This document shows positions 1-8,364 of a stretch of 64,000 nt of DNA, piece after piece. Position 1 is the stretch's first letter. Every line of letters begins with the position of its first letter. The notes under the pieces are model-generated. The model was not told where the DNA came from, did no database searches, and saw only the letters and a list, made by a program, of their open reading frames with translations. Source of the stretch: Clostridiaceae bacterium Marseille-Q4149 (GTDB lineage Bacteria; Bacillota; Clostridia; Oscillospirales; Oscillospiraceae); contig CP073691.1 of NCBI GenBank assembly GCA_018228685.1, positions 2,542,001 through 2,606,000 of the forward strand, written 5' to 3'. The position numbers and the translations under genes were made by a program.

Positions 1-1211
1 CGGCGCTGCATGAGGAGGTCATCTATCTGGCGGGGGCCAAGGGCGACAGCACCGCCGAGGTTGCCCTGCAGTATAACGACAGCTATAACGAGACCCTGGT
101 GTCCTTCGCCAACGACATCCACACCCCCGAGGGCGGCATGCACGAGACGGGCTTCAAAACGGCCCTGACCCGGGTGCTGAACGCCTATGGCATGAAATAC
201 GGCATGATCAAGGAGGGCGACAAGGTCTCCGGCGAGGACGTCCGGGAGGGCATCACCGCCGTGATCTCCGTGAAGCTGACGGAGGCCCAGTTCGAGGGAC
301 AGACCAAGGCCAAGCTGGGCAACGCCTCCATCCGCACCCTGGTGGACAGCGTGGTATCCGACCAGCTGGCCGTGTATCTGGAGGAGCACCCGGTGGTGGC
401 CCGGACCATTCTGGACAAGGCCCTGACCGCCAACCGGGCCAGGGAGGCTGCCCGAAAGGCCCGGGAATCCATCCGCCGCAAGACCGCCCTGGGCGGGGCG
501 GCCATGCCCGACAAGCTGCGGGACTGCAACGAAAATAACCCCGAGCTGACGGAGATCTATATCGTGGAGGGCGACTCCGCAGGCGGCTCTGCTACTCAGG
601 GACGGGACTCCCGCTTCCAGGCCATCCTGCCTCTGTGGGGCAAGATGCTGAACGTGGAAAAGGCCCGGGCGGATAAGGTCTACGGCAACGACAAGCTCCA
701 GCCGGTGATCACGGCCCTGGGCGCCGGGATCGGCGACGAGCTGGACCTGAACCGGCTGCGGTATCACAAGATCATCATCATGGCCGATGCCGATGTGGAC
801 GGCGCCCATATCCGGACGCTGCTGCTGACCTTCTTCTTCCGGTTCATGCGGCCCCTGATCGAGGAGGGGTATGTATACTCCGCCGTGCCCCCTCTGTATA
901 AGCTGACCCGGGGCAAGCAGCAGCGGGTGGCCTATACCGACGAGGAGCGGGACGCCATTTCCGCCGAAATGCGCAGCGGCAACCCCAACGTGAAAATTGA
1001 CATCAGCCGCTTCAAGGGCCTGGGCGAGATGAACCCCCACGAGCTGTGGGAGACCACCATGGACCCGGAAAAGCGCACCCTGCGCCGCATTACCCTGGAC
1101 GACGCCGTGGCCGCCGACGCCACGTTTACGGTGCTGATGGGCGAAAAGGTGGAGCCCCGAAAGGAGTTCATCGAGAAAAACGCCAAATATGCGGTGAATC
1201 TGGATTATTGA
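1..1211 (+). CDS. gyrB: DNA gyrase subunit B, C-terminal part (5' end outside window)
   Basis: This is the ATPase subunit of gyrase, which with GyrA introduces negative supercoils. The reading frame is already open at base 3 and runs to a TGA at 1209-1211, so the N-terminal GHKL ATPase domain is mostly outside the window. The visible part holds the end of the transducer domain, then the TOPRIM domain with EGDSAGG followed by DADVDGAHIRTLL, the acidic residues that bind Mg2+ for DNA cleavage. It ends with the short Gram-positive-type tail RFKGLGEMNPHELWETTMDP and lacks the large insert of enterobacterial GyrB. gyrA follows after 53 bases that contain a perfect palindrome. The identity is clear; ParE is the only alternative, and linkage to a GyrA with a degenerate GyrA box favours GyrB. 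Confidence 0.97.
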   Translation, partial: ALHEEVIYLAGAKGDSTAEVALQYNDSYNETLVSFANDIHTPEGGMHETGFKTALTRVLNAYGMKYGMIKEGDKVSGEDVREGITAVISVKLTEAQFEGQTKAKLGNASIRTLVDSVVSDQLAVYLEEHPVVARTILDKALTANRAREAARKARESIRRKTALGGAAMPDKLRDCNENNPELTEIYIVEGDSAGGSATQGRDSRFQAILPLWGKMLNVEKARADKVYGNDKLQPVITALGAGIGDELDLNRLRYHKIIIMADADVDGAHIRTLLLTFFFRFMRPLIEEGYVYSAVPPLYKLTRGKQQRVAYTDEERDAISAEMRSGNPNVKIDISRFKGLGEMNPHELWETTMDPEKRTLRRITLDDAVAADATFTVLMGEKVEPRKEFIEKNAKYAVNLDY

Positions 1212-1236
1212 TTCAAAAATGCTTGCATTTTTGAAT
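1211..1236. repeat. Perfect palindrome between gyrB and gyrA
   Basis: ATTCAAAAATGC (1211-1222) is followed by TT and its exact reverse complement (1225-1236). The left arm begins on the last base of the gyrB stop codon. No run of T follows, so it is not a standard intrinsic terminator. It resembles palindromes at the 3' end of miaB (60682) and just downstream of it (60720): A-rich left arm, CTT or AAC loop, placement at a stop codon. Confidence 0.7.
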
Positions 1237-1264
1237 TTCACCATCCCCACAAGGAGAATAAAAT

Positions 1265-3757
1265 ATGAGCAAAAAACCACAGTACGACCCTGAGGAGCTG
1301 CGGTACCCGGACCAGCACATTGTGGAGCGGTCCCTGGTGCCGGAGATGGAAAAATCCTATATCGAATACGCCATGTCCGTGATCGTGGGCCGGGCCCTGC
1401 CCGACGTGCGGGACGGCCTGAAGCCCGTGCACCGGCGGATCCTCTACGCCATGTATGAGGACAACCTGACCTCGGACCGCCCCTTCAAGAAGTCCGCCAC
1501 CTGCGTGGGCGACGTGCTGGGCCGGTATCACCCCCACGGCGACGCGTCCGTGTATGACGCCCTGGTCCGCCTGGCCCAGGACTTCTCCATGCGCTATATG
1601 CTGGTGGACGGGCACGGCAACTTCGGTTCCGTGGATGGCGACCCCCCTGCGGCCTACCGTTACACCGAGGCAAGGCTGGCCAAGATCGCAGGCGAAATGC
1701 TGCGGGACATCGAAAAGGACACCGTGGACTGGGACCCCAACTTCGACGAAAGCCGCAAGGAGCCCCGGGTGCTGCCCTGCCGGTTCCCCAATCTTCTGGT
1801 CAACGGCTCCTCCGGCATCGCCGTGGGTATGGCTACCAATATCCCGCCTCATAATCTGCGGGAGGTCATCGGTGCGTGCATCTGTGTGCTGGACAATCCC
1901 GACGCCACCTTGGGTGATCTGATGGAGCACGTCCAGGGTCCCGACTTCCCCACCAAGGGCATCATCATGGGCCGGGCCGGGATCCGGGCCGCCTATGCCA
2001 CCGGCCGGGGCCGGGTGGTGGTTCGGGCACGCCACGAATTCGAGGAATTCGGCAACAACCGCACCCGCATCATCATCACGGAGCTTCCGTATCAGGTGAA
2101 CAAGCGGATGCTTATCAAGAATATGGCCGACCAGGTGGAGGACAAGCGTCTGGAGGGCATTAGCAACATTCAGGATGAGACGGACCGTAACGGTATGCGC
2201 ATCGTCATCGAGCTGAAGCGGGACGCCAACCCCCAGGTGGTGCTCAATCGTCTGTTTGCCCAGACCCAGCTGCAAAGCTCCTTTGCCATCAATATGCTGG
2301 CCCTGGTCCAGAACCAGTCCCAGCCGAAAATTCTCTCCCTGCGGCACATCATCGACGAGTACCTGGCCTTCCAGGAGGAGATCATCGTCCGCCGCACCAG
2401 ATACGACCTGAAGAAGGCCCAGGAGCGGGCCCATCTTCTGGAGGGTCTGCTGATTGCCCAGGACAACATTGACGAGGTCATCCATATCATCCGCACCAGC
2501 TATGACAATGCCAAGGAGAACCTGATGCAGCGCTTCGGGCTGGACGACGTCCAGGCCCAGGCCATTTTGGATATGCGTCTGAAGGCTTTGCAGGGGCTGG
2601 ACCGGGAAAAGCTCCAGAACGAGTATCAGGAGCTGGAGGAGAAGATCGCCTATTACCTGCGGGTGCTGGGAGACGAGAACCTGGTGAAGGCCATCCTGAA
2701 GGAGGAGCTGCAGGCCATCTCCGACAAGTACGGCGACGACCGCAAGACAGAGATTCAGGACGTGGAGGACGAGATCGACATCGAGGACCTGATCGAGGAG
2801 GAGGAGTGCGTCTTTACCCTTACCGCCAACGGGTACATCAAGCGCACCCCCGTCAGCGAGTATGCGGCCCAGAGTAAGGGCGGCATGGGCAAGAAGGGCA
2901 TCACCACCCGGGACGAGGACACCGTGGTGGACGTGTTCACCGCCTCCACCCATGACTATATTCTGTTCTTTACCGACACCGGCAAGGTGTATAAGAAGAA
3001 GGGCTATCTGATTCCCGAAAGCGGCAAGGCCGCCAAGGGCACCAACATCGTGAACATCCTGCAGGTGGAGACCGGCGAGCGGGTCCAGGCTATGCTGCAC
3101 TTCCGGGAAACCGGCGACGACCAGTTGTATTTGTTCATGACCACCCGGAACGGCACCGTAAAGCGCCTGGAGGTATCGGCCCTGAAGAACCTCCGCAACA
3201 ACGGCATCCGGGCCCTGACCCTGGACGAGGGCGACCGGCTCATCGACGTGTTGGAGACCCACGGCAGCGACCGGATCCTCATCGCCACCCACGACGGCCA
3301 GGCCGTCTGCTTCGACGAGACCGACGTCCGGGCTATGGGCCGCACGGCGGTAGGCGTCCGGGGCATCCGCCTGCGGGAGGGCGACTATGTGGTGGGCGCC
3401 GCCAAGGCGGTGCCCGGCAAGACGGTGCTGTCTATCACCGAGCGGGGCTACGGCAAGCGCACAGCGGTGGAGGAATACCGCATCACCGCCCGGGGCGGCC
3501 TGGGCATCCGCAACTATATGGTCACGGAGAAAACCGGCCCCATCGTGGGCATCAAGGTGGTGGACGGTACCGAGGACCTGCTGCTGGTGACCCAGGCAGG
3601 CATCCTCATCCGCACGGCGGTGGAGAATATCCGTATTGCCGGCCGCGCCACCCAGGGCGTCATTGTCATGCGCTTTAAGGAGGAAGGCGACCGCGTCATC
3701 TCCATGGCCCTGACGGACCGGGAGCAGGACGCCGAAAAGGAGCCGAGCCATGAGTAA
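1265..3757 (+). CDS. gyrA: DNA gyrase subunit A
   Basis: This is the breakage-reunion subunit of gyrase, 830 residues, near the usual length. The ATG at 1265 follows AAGGAGAATAAAAT. The N-terminal winged-helix domain has the catalytic tyrosine at Y133 (AYRYTEARL). The quinolone-determining segment reads [15 protein letters not shown], so Ala94 sits where E. coli has Ser83, while Asp98 matches Asp87. A coiled-coil tower follows. The C-terminal beta-pinwheel starts near residue 515 and carries a degenerate GyrA box, QSKGGMG. The last eight bases overlap the next gene, so translation is probably coupled. An acidic region ([14 protein letters not shown]) lies between tower and pinwheel. Confidence 0.97.
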   Translation: MSKKPQYDPEELRYPDQHIVERSLVPEMEKSYIEYAMSVIVGRALPDVRDGLKPVHRRILYAMYEDNLTSDRPFKKSATCVGDVLGRYHPHGDASVYDALVRLAQDFSMRYMLVDGHGNFGSVDGDPPAAYRYTEARLAKIAGEMLRDIEKDTVDWDPNFDESRKEPRVLPCRFPNLLVNGSSGIAVGMATNIPPHNLREVIGACICVLDNPDATLGDLMEHVQGPDFPTKGIIMGRAGIRAAYATGRGRVVVRARHEFEEFGNNRTRIIITELPYQVNKRMLIKNMADQVEDKRLEGISNIQDETDRNGMRIVIELKRDANPQVVLNRLFAQTQLQSSFAINMLALVQNQSQPKILSLRHIIDEYLAFQEEIIVRRTRYDLKKAQERAHLLEGLLIAQDNIDEVIHIIRTSYDNAKENLMQRFGLDDVQAQAILDMRLKALQGLDREKLQNEYQELEEKIAYYLRVLGDENLVKAILKEELQAISDKYGDDRKTEIQDVEDEIDIEDLIEEEECVFTLTANGYIKRTPVSEYAAQSKGGMGKKGITTRDEDTVVDVFTASTHDYILFFTDTGKVYKKKGYLIPESGKAAKGTNIVNILQVETGERVQAMLHFRETGDDQLYLFMTTRNGTVKRLEVSALKNLRNNGIRALTLDEGDRLIDVLETHGSDRILIATHDGQAVCFDETDVRAMGRTAVGVRGIRLREGDYVVGAAKAVPGKTVLSITERGYGKRTAVEEYRITARGGLGIRNYMVTEKTGPIVGIKVVDGTEDLLLVTQAGILIRTAVENIRIAGRATQGVIVMRFKEEGDRVISMALTDREQDAEKEPSHE

Positions 3758-4088
3758 GAAAAAGGAGATGTACGCCCCCCTGACCCGGTGGCAGTATTTC
3801 ACCAAGACGCTGTATCATGACCCCAGCAAGACCCAGGAATTTGAATATGACGGCGTGATCTATCTGAAAAGCCAGGAGCTGCAGGACATCGAGGAGCGCA
3901 ACGCCCGGGTCAACTGGGTGTTGCTGCTGGTGCTGTGCGCCATGTTCCTGACGGCCATCAAGTGGCAGAACATCGTGGTCATCGCCGTGGGCATGGTGGT
4001 CATCGTGGCGGGGGAACTGTTCCGCATGAGCCGCCTGCCCAAGGATATCAAGGCCCACCTGACGGATTCCGGACGGAGGAAGCTGTGA
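3750..4088 (+). CDS. Small two-helix membrane protein, unknown function
   Basis: A 112-residue protein whose ATG overlaps the gyrA stop codon region by eight bases, with an in-gene GAGCC as a poor Shine-Dalgarno; translation is probably coupled to gyrA. About 50 basic and aromatic residues are followed by two hydrophobic segments, roughly 52-68 ([15 protein letters not shown]) and 73-87 ([16 protein letters not shown]), then a basic tail. I do not recognise the family. It is cotranscribed with gyrA and trmO, which says little about its role. The four-base overlap with the next start (GTGA) supports it as a real gene. Confidence 0.75.
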   Translation: MSKKKEMYAPLTRWQYFTKTLYHDPSKTQEFEYDGVIYLKSQELQDIEERNARVNWVLLLVLCAMFLTAIKWQNIVVIAVGMVVIVAGELFRMSRLPKDIKAHLTDSGRRKL

Positions 4089-4759
4089 CGGAGATGAAGA
4101 TCATCGCCCGGATCCGGACGGAGCTGCCGGAGAAATTCGGCGTGCCCCGGCAGAGCGGCCTGGTGCCCCAGCTGCGGGGCCGGGTGATCTTTGAGCCGGA
4201 GTACCGGAACCCGGACGCCGTCCGGGGCCTGGAGGACTTCTCCCATATCTGGCTGATCTGGCAGTTTTCCCGGGCGGTGCGGGAGGGCTGGTCCCCAACG
4301 GTGCGGCCCCCCAGGCTGGGTGGCAACCGCCGCATGGGGGTGTTTGCCACCCGGTCGCCCTTCCGGCCCAACGCCCTGGGGCTGTCCTCCGTGCGGCTGG
4401 ACCGGGTGGAGCTGGACCCGGCCCTGGGGCCGGTGCTCCATGTGTCCGGGGCGGACCTGATGGACGGGACGCCGATCTTCGACATCAAGCCCTATCTCCC
4501 CTATACCGACAGCCATCCCCAGGCCGCCGGCGGCTTCACCGACGGCCTGGCCCATGCGCCGCTGACGGTAGAGTGCTCCCCTGCCCTGCTGGAGCATATC
4601 CCGGCGGACAGCCGGGAGGGACTTCTGGGAGTGCTGGCCGGGGATCCCCGGCCCCGGTATCAGGAGGACCCCCAGCGGATATACGGCCTGTCCTTCGCCG
4701 GGCACAACGTGAAATTCACCGTGGACGGAGACCGTCTCACCGTGATCGCGGTGGAATAA
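4085..4759 (+). CDS. trmO: tRNA (N6-threonylcarbamoyladenosine37-N6)-methyltransferase TrmO
   Basis: This SAM-dependent enzyme N6-methylates t6A37 in some tRNAs that read ACY codons. The family signature is plain: RIRTELPEKFGVPRQSGL near the N-terminus, then GVFATRSPFRPNALGLS and LDGTPIFDIKPYLPY-like DLMDGTPIFDIKPYLPY, ending with the C-terminal half typical of TsaA/YaeB proteins. I chose the GTG at 4085 (224 residues), because GGAGGA lies four bases upstream and it overlaps the preceding stop as GTGA; the ATG at 4094 is the alternative. The frame stays open further upstream, but that part only covers the previous gene. rnhA starts 12 bases after its stop. Confidence 0.93.
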   Translation: MTEMKIIARIRTELPEKFGVPRQSGLVPQLRGRVIFEPEYRNPDAVRGLEDFSHIWLIWQFSRAVREGWSPTVRPPRLGGNRRMGVFATRSPFRPNALGLSSVRLDRVELDPALGPVLHVSGADLMDGTPIFDIKPYLPYTDSHPQAAGGFTDGLAHAPLTVECSPALLEHIPADSREGLLGVLAGDPRPRYQEDPQRIYGLSFAGHNVKFTVDGDRLTVIAVE

Positions 4760-4771
4760 CAGGATGATTCT

Positions 4772-5206
4772 ATGAAAACAGTTACGATCTATACCGACGG
4801 CGCGTGCTCCGGCAACCCCGGCCCCGGGGGCTGGGGGGCCATCCTGGAGTGGAACGGCGTGGAAAAGGAGCTGTCCGGCGGCGCGGCGGACACCACCAAC
4901 AACCGCATGGAGCTCACCGGCGTCATCCGGGCCCTGTCCTGCCTGAGGGAGCCCTGCGTGGTGGAGCTGTACTCCGACTCCAAATACGTCATCGACGCCC
5001 TGTCCAAGGGCTGGGTGTACGGCTGGCAGAAGCGAGGATGGGTGAAAAGCGACAAAAAGCCCGCCCTGAACGTGGACCTGTGGCAGGAGCTGCTGCCCCT
5101 GGTCGCCCGGCATGAGGTGCACTATCACTGGGTCAAGGGCCACGCCTCCAACGAGAAAAACAACCGCTGCGACCAGCTGGCGGTGGCGGAGAGCAAGAAA
5201 TTCTGA
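4772..5206 (+). CDS. rnhA: Ribonuclease HI
   Basis: It degrades the RNA strand of RNA:DNA hybrids. The 144-residue length is typical. All four acidic metal ligands are present: D9 ([16 protein letters not shown]), E47 (NRMELTGVI), D69 (LYSDSKYV) and D134 (NNRCDQLA). The basic handle segment [16 protein letters not shown] and the flexible-loop histidine in [11 protein letters not shown] are also there, so it should be active. It is the last gene of the gyrB-gyrA-orf-trmO-rnhA run; a double hairpin follows before the convergent purine permease gene. Confidence 0.96.
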   Translation: MKTVTIYTDGACSGNPGPGGWGAILEWNGVEKELSGGAADTTNNRMELTGVIRALSCLREPCVVELYSDSKYVIDALSKGWVYGWQKRGWVKSDKKPALNVDLWQELLPLVARHEVHYHWVKGHASNEKNNRCDQLAVAESKKF

Positions 5207-5329
5207 AAAAATCTGCGATGTTCACAAAAAGTTCACGTGGATTTCATGATTTCGCCATGTTTACAAGGTATTCTTTTACCTGTACAAAGGAACCATTCCT
5301 TATGTGATTTTCTCTCTCTCCTAACAAAC

Positions 5330-5411
5330 ACACAGAAAACTCCCTCTGCCGCTGGCGGAGGGAGTTTTCTGTGTGAAAAAAAATTCCGGTGCCGAAGCAC
5401 CGGAATTTTTT
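5330..5411. terminator. Two adjacent terminator hairpins between convergent genes
   Basis: The first hairpin pairs 5330-5350 with 5354-5374 (ACACAGAAAACTCCCTCTGCC and its complement with one G:T pair). The second pairs AATTCCGGTGC (5382-5392) with GCACCGGAATT (5397-5407), with a run of A on the left and of T on the right. It can therefore stop transcription from both rnhA and the permease gene. The stretch 5207-5329 holds no gene that I can support. Confidence 0.85.
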
Positions 5412-5421
5412 GCGGTCAGAT

Positions 5422-6846
5422 TTACCGGGTCAGGAAGAACATCAGGGCGAACAGGATGCTGATGATCCAGGTGCCCACGTTGATATCCTTGATCTTGCCG
5501 GTGAAGATCTTCACGAAAACGTAGGAGATCAGGCCGAAGGCAATACCGTAGGAAATGTTGTAGGTCAGGGGCATGAAGGCCACGGTGACAAAGCCGGTGA
5601 CGGCGGCGGCGGGATCGTCCCAGTTGATGTTGCGGACGTTGGACATCATCAGAACGCCCACATAGATCAGGGCCGCGGCGCAGGCATAGGTGGGGATCAG
5701 CTGGGCCACCGGGGACAGGAACATGGCGATGAAGAACATCACCGCGGTAGCCATAGAGGCAAGACCGGTGCGGCCGCCCTCGGCCACGCCGGCAGAGGAC
5801 TCCACGAAGGTGGTGACGGTGGAGGTGCCGCAGACGGCGCCGGCACAGGTAGCGCAGGCATCGGCCAGCATAGCACGGTCCATGTTGGGGACGTTGCCGT
5901 CCTTATCCAGCATGTTGCCGGCAGAGCAGGCGCCGTACAGGGTGCCCAGGGTGTCGAACATATCCACCATGCAGAAGGCCAGCATCGTAGTCAGCAGCAT
6001 CACCACAAAAGCGCCGGTGCCGTTGGCGGCAATGAAGGCAGAGAAGTCAAAGCCGGACTTGAACACCGCGGCGAAGGCCTGGGTGCCGAAATCACGGAAA
6101 GCGCCGAAGAAGTCGGAGGTCAGGTTGGGAGCCACGGCGGAGGCATAGAAGCCGGGAACGGTGATCAGGCCGATGGCATAGTACAGCACGGCAGCGCCCA
6201 GAATACCCCACAGCACCGCGCCGCGGACCTTCTTCTTGCTCATGGCGCCGATGGCGAACACGGCGATCAGGGTGATGAGCATGGGGAAGATGGTGGCCCA
6301 GGTCTGCTCGCCGGTGAACACGTTGAAGGAATGCAGGTTCACGCAGGTGGAGGCGTCGTTGACCACGATGCCGGCGTTCTGCAGGCCGATGAAGGCGATG
6401 AACAGGCCGATACCGGCGGAGATGGCCACCTTGACCTCGTGGGGAATGGAGTCGAAGATGATCTTGCGCAGACCGGTAACGGTCAGCAGCACGAAGATGA
6501 TGCCATCGAACAGCACCAGCACCAGGGCGTTGGCATAGCTCAGGCCCAGGCCCACACACACGGTGTAGACGAAATAGGCGTTGAGGCCCATGCCGGAGGC
6601 CTGCGCCAGAGGCAGGTTAGACAGCAGGCCGATGAGCAGGGTGCCCACCACGGCGGAAATGGCGGTGGCCACGTAAATGGCGCCGTAGCTGACGCCCAGC
6701 ACGTCTGTGCCGTCGCCAAAGGGGTTCGAGAACATACCGGCATTGACCATCAGAATGTAGGCCATAGCCATGAAGGTGGTGATACCGGCCATGATCTCCG
6801 TCCGGATGGTGGAGCCTTTTTCGGTTACATGGAAGAAACGATCCAT
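5422..6846 (-). CDS. NCS2-family purine (hypoxanthine/guanine-type) permease
   Basis: A polytopic uptake permease of 474 residues, about 12-14 membrane segments, in the AzgA/PbuG branch of NCS2, which imports adenine, hypoxanthine or guanine with a cation. Typical motifs are the start RTEIMAGITTFMAMAYILMVN, GLNAYFVYTVC and the hallmark GTSTVTTFVESSAGVAEGGR. I placed the start at 6846 because AGGAGAG lies just upstream; an open extension to about 7026 lacks a ribosome site and adds non-membrane sequence. No purine riboswitch aptamer was recognised in the leader. It is monocistronic, facing rnhA. Confidence 0.93.
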   Translation of the reverse strand: MDRFFHVTEKGSTIRTEIMAGITTFMAMAYILMVNAGMFSNPFGDGTDVLGVSYGAIYVATAISAVVGTLLIGLLSNLPLAQASGMGLNAYFVYTVCVGLGLSYANALVLVLFDGIIFVLLTVTGLRKIIFDSIPHEVKVAISAGIGLFIAFIGLQNAGIVVNDASTCVNLHSFNVFTGEQTWATIFPMLITLIAVFAIGAMSKKKVRGAVLWGILGAAVLYYAIGLITVPGFYASAVAPNLTSDFFGAFRDFGTQAFAAVFKSGFDFSAFIAANGTGAFVVMLLTTMLAFCMVDMFDTLGTLYGACSAGNMLDKDGNVPNMDRAMLADACATCAGAVCGTSTVTTFVESSAGVAEGGRTGLASMATAVMFFIAMFLSPVAQLIPTYACAAALIYVGVLMMSNVRNINWDDPAAAVTGFVTVAFMPLTYNISYGIAFGLISYVFVKIFTGKIKDINVGTWIISILFALMFFLTR

Positions 6847-6863
6847 AAACTCTCTCCTTTTCT

Positions 6864-6931
6864 GAATTGTTTTCCACTGCGCCTTCTGGGCGCAGCAACT
6901 CAATTCTACCATTATGTACCTTTTCCCGCAA
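6864..6931 (-). promoter_or_regulatory. Promoter and 5' stem-loop of the purine permease gene
   Basis: On the minus strand TTGCGG (6931-6926), a 17-base spacer and TAGAAT (6908-6903) form a plausible sigma-A promoter. Downstream the leader can fold CTGCGCC/GGCGCAG (6877-6895), enclosed by GAATTG/CAATTC (6864-6869 with 6901-6906). The rest of the gap up to 7074 shows nothing else clear. Confidence 0.55.
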
Positions 6932-7074
6932 CCCCTGTTTCGACAAAAGCTCCCCGCTTCTGCGAAATTTGTGACTCTTGCCGGGAAATGAGCCGGTTTT
7001 TTTGTGGAAACAGCGAGATAAAGCATCGCCTTGAACGCACCGCAAAATTCTGCTGTTCGATGAATCGAATTTTC

Positions 7075-7130
7075 TTGCTTTTTGGGGAATTTCTGTTATA
7101 CTGAGCTTGTAACGAGTGTATATTGTTACA
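7075..7130 (+). promoter_or_regulatory. Promoter with overlapping inverted-repeat operator
   Basis: TTGCTT (7075-7080), 16 bases, TATACT (7097-7102). The expected start site lies inside TGTAAC-N11-GTTACA (7108-7113 and 7125-7130), a perfect dyad suited to a repressor. The cognate regulator is not identifiable from the window. Confidence 0.6.
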
Positions 7131-7160
7131 GAGAGAATAAGAGAAAAAGGAGAACAAATT

Positions 7161-7562
7161 ATGCTTTTGGAAATTATCGGAGCGATTTTGTCCATGGTGG
7201 GTTCCTGGATGATCTTTAAGAAGATGGGCCGCCAGGGCTGGGAGGGCATCGTCCCCATCTACAGCACCTATGTTCTGTGCAAGGTGCTGTACGGCAACGG
7301 CTGGAAGTTCCTGCTGCTGCTGATCCCCTTCTACAACATCTATTTCGCCATCAAGATGATGGTGGACCTGGCCAAGGCCTTCAACCAGGGCGTGGGCTTT
7401 GCCATCGGTCTGCTGCTGCTGCCCTTCGTGTTCAACCTGATCCTGGCCTTTGGCGGGGCTCAGTATATGGACGGCAGCTTTGCCAATACCCAGCCCGACA
7501 TGGTGGAGGACGTGGTCAACAAGGCCAGGGATGCCGTGTCCGGCGACCAGAACGACCGGTAA
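7161..7562 (+). CDS. Small polytopic membrane protein (DUF5684-like)
   Basis: A 133-residue protein started at 7161, where AAAAAGGAG precedes the ATG by a normal distance. It contains about three hydrophobic segments and the pattern MGRQGWEGIVPIYSTYVLCKVLYG followed by LLLIPFYNIYFAIKM, which I associate with DUF5684 proteins of Firmicutes (from memory). A short polar C-terminus ends in DAVSGDQNDR. It has its own promoter with a dyad over the start site and its own terminator, so it is a single regulated gene. Function unknown. Confidence 0.8.
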   Translation: MLLEIIGAILSMVGSWMIFKKMGRQGWEGIVPIYSTYVLCKVLYGNGWKFLLLLIPFYNIYFAIKMMVDLAKAFNQGVGFAIGLLLLPFVFNLILAFGGAQYMDGSFANTQPDMVEDVVNKARDAVSGDQNDR

Positions 7563-7568
7563 ATATCA

Positions 7569-7652
7569 AAAAGCTCCGGCCCGACCGGAGCTTTTTGACG
7601 CTTGATCGCATAAAAAGGGGAGAGACTTGCAGCCTCTCCCCTTTTTATGCGA
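7569..7652. terminator. Two convergent terminator hairpins
   Basis: AAAAAGCTCCGG and its complement (7569-7580/7586-7597) end in T5 and serve the plus-strand gene. The second, roughly 7607-7625 paired with 7634-7652, is a 19-base stem that serves the minus-strand rubrerythrin gene. Confidence 0.85.
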
Positions 7653-7656
7653 TTCC

Positions 7657-8226
7657 TTACTTCCCGAAGTACCGGTTCAGCAGACCCTCAAAGGCCTTGC
7701 CGTGTCTCGCCTCGTCCCGGGCCATCTCGTGGACGGTGTCGTGGATGGCGTCCAGGTTGTACTTCTTGGCCAGCTTGGCCAGCTCGAACTTACCGGCGGT
7801 AGCGCCGTTCTCGGCGTCCACGCGCATCTGCAGGTTCTTCTTGGTGGAATCGGTGACCACCTCGCCCAGCAGCTCGGCGAACTTGGCAGCGTGCTCGGCC
7901 TCCTCCAGGCCGGCCTTCTCCCAGTACATGCCGATCTCGGGATAGCCCTCGCGGTGGGCCACACGGGCCATGGCCAGATACATACCCACCTCGCTGCACT
8001 CGCCCTCGAAGTTGGCGCGCAGACCGGCAATGATCTCCTCGCGGACCTCGGCAGGGACGTCCTCGCCGAACACCTTGCCTACGCCCACCACATGCTCGGC
8101 GGCCCAGGTCTTTTCCTCGGCCTGCAGGGTGAACTTATCGCCGCTGACATGGCACACCGGGCACTCAGCCGGGGGATTCTCGCCTTCATAAACGTAACCG
8201 CAAACAGGACAGACCCACTTTTTCAT
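7657..8226 (-). CDS. Reverse rubrerythrin (N-terminal rubredoxin, C-terminal diiron domain)
   Basis: A cytosolic peroxide/oxygen-detoxifying protein of anaerobes, 189 residues. The rubredoxin-like iron site is at the N-terminus (CPVC at 6-9 and CPVC at 22-25), the reverse of classical rubrerythrin. The ferritin-like four-helix part follows with the diiron ligands in [23 protein letters not shown] and [16 protein letters not shown] at 8226 follows GGAGG at a good distance. It is monocistronic with its own promoter next to a 14-base palindrome. In clostridia such genes are commonly under PerR control, but no clear PerR box was seen. Confidence 0.94.
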   Translation of the reverse strand: MKKWVCPVCGYVYEGENPPAECPVCHVSGDKFTLQAEEKTWAAEHVVGVGKVFGEDVPAEVREEIIAGLRANFEGECSEVGMYLAMARVAHREGYPEIGMYWEKAGLEEAEHAAKFAELLGEVVTDSTKKNLQMRVDAENGATAGKFELAKLAKKYNLDAIHDTVHEMARDEARHGKAFEGLLNRYFGK

Positions 8227-8296
8227 AGTAAATTTCCTCCGTTATATTCAGTATTTATTGGTTTTGGGAACCGTGGCTCCCTCATTGACTGAATGC

Positions 8297-8339
8297 AGTA
8301 TAACACGGAATCGGGTCCTTTATAAGTTGCAATTGCAAC
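8297..8339 (-). promoter_or_regulatory. Rubrerythrin promoter with upstream 14-bp palindrome
   Basis: Minus-strand TATACT (8302-8297) with a weak -35, TTATAA (8325-8320), at 17 bases. Directly upstream, abutting the -35, is the perfect palindrome GTTGCAATTGCAAC (8326-8339). A weak -35 with an adjacent dyad suggests an activator or redox regulator site. Confidence 0.5.
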
Positions 8340-8361
8340 AATCGGAAAATTTTTCCGATTG
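8339..8361. terminator. Hairpin at the 3' end of the SPFH gene
   Basis: CAATCGGAAAA (8339-8349) pairs with TTTTCCGATTG (8351-8361). T5 follows on the plus strand; on the minus strand, where the SPFH gene runs, only TT follows. It probably ends the SPFH message but is not an ideal intrinsic terminator. It shares one base with the palindrome at 8326-8339. Confidence 0.45.
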
Positions 8362-8364
8362 TTT

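Noticed and set aside
1238..3805. Very long open frame antisense to gyrA, and similar ones antisense to the importer genes, tex/DUF1846, the helicase and the V-ATPase region
   Set aside because: They are products of high GC and strong third-position bias. The translations are His/Gly/Gln/Leu-rich repeats without domains, start sites or ribosome sites, and each lies opposite a clear gene.
6864..7000. Purine riboswitch upstream of the NCS2 permease
   Set aside because: The conserved purine aptamer core was not found on the minus strand; only a simple stem-loop is present.
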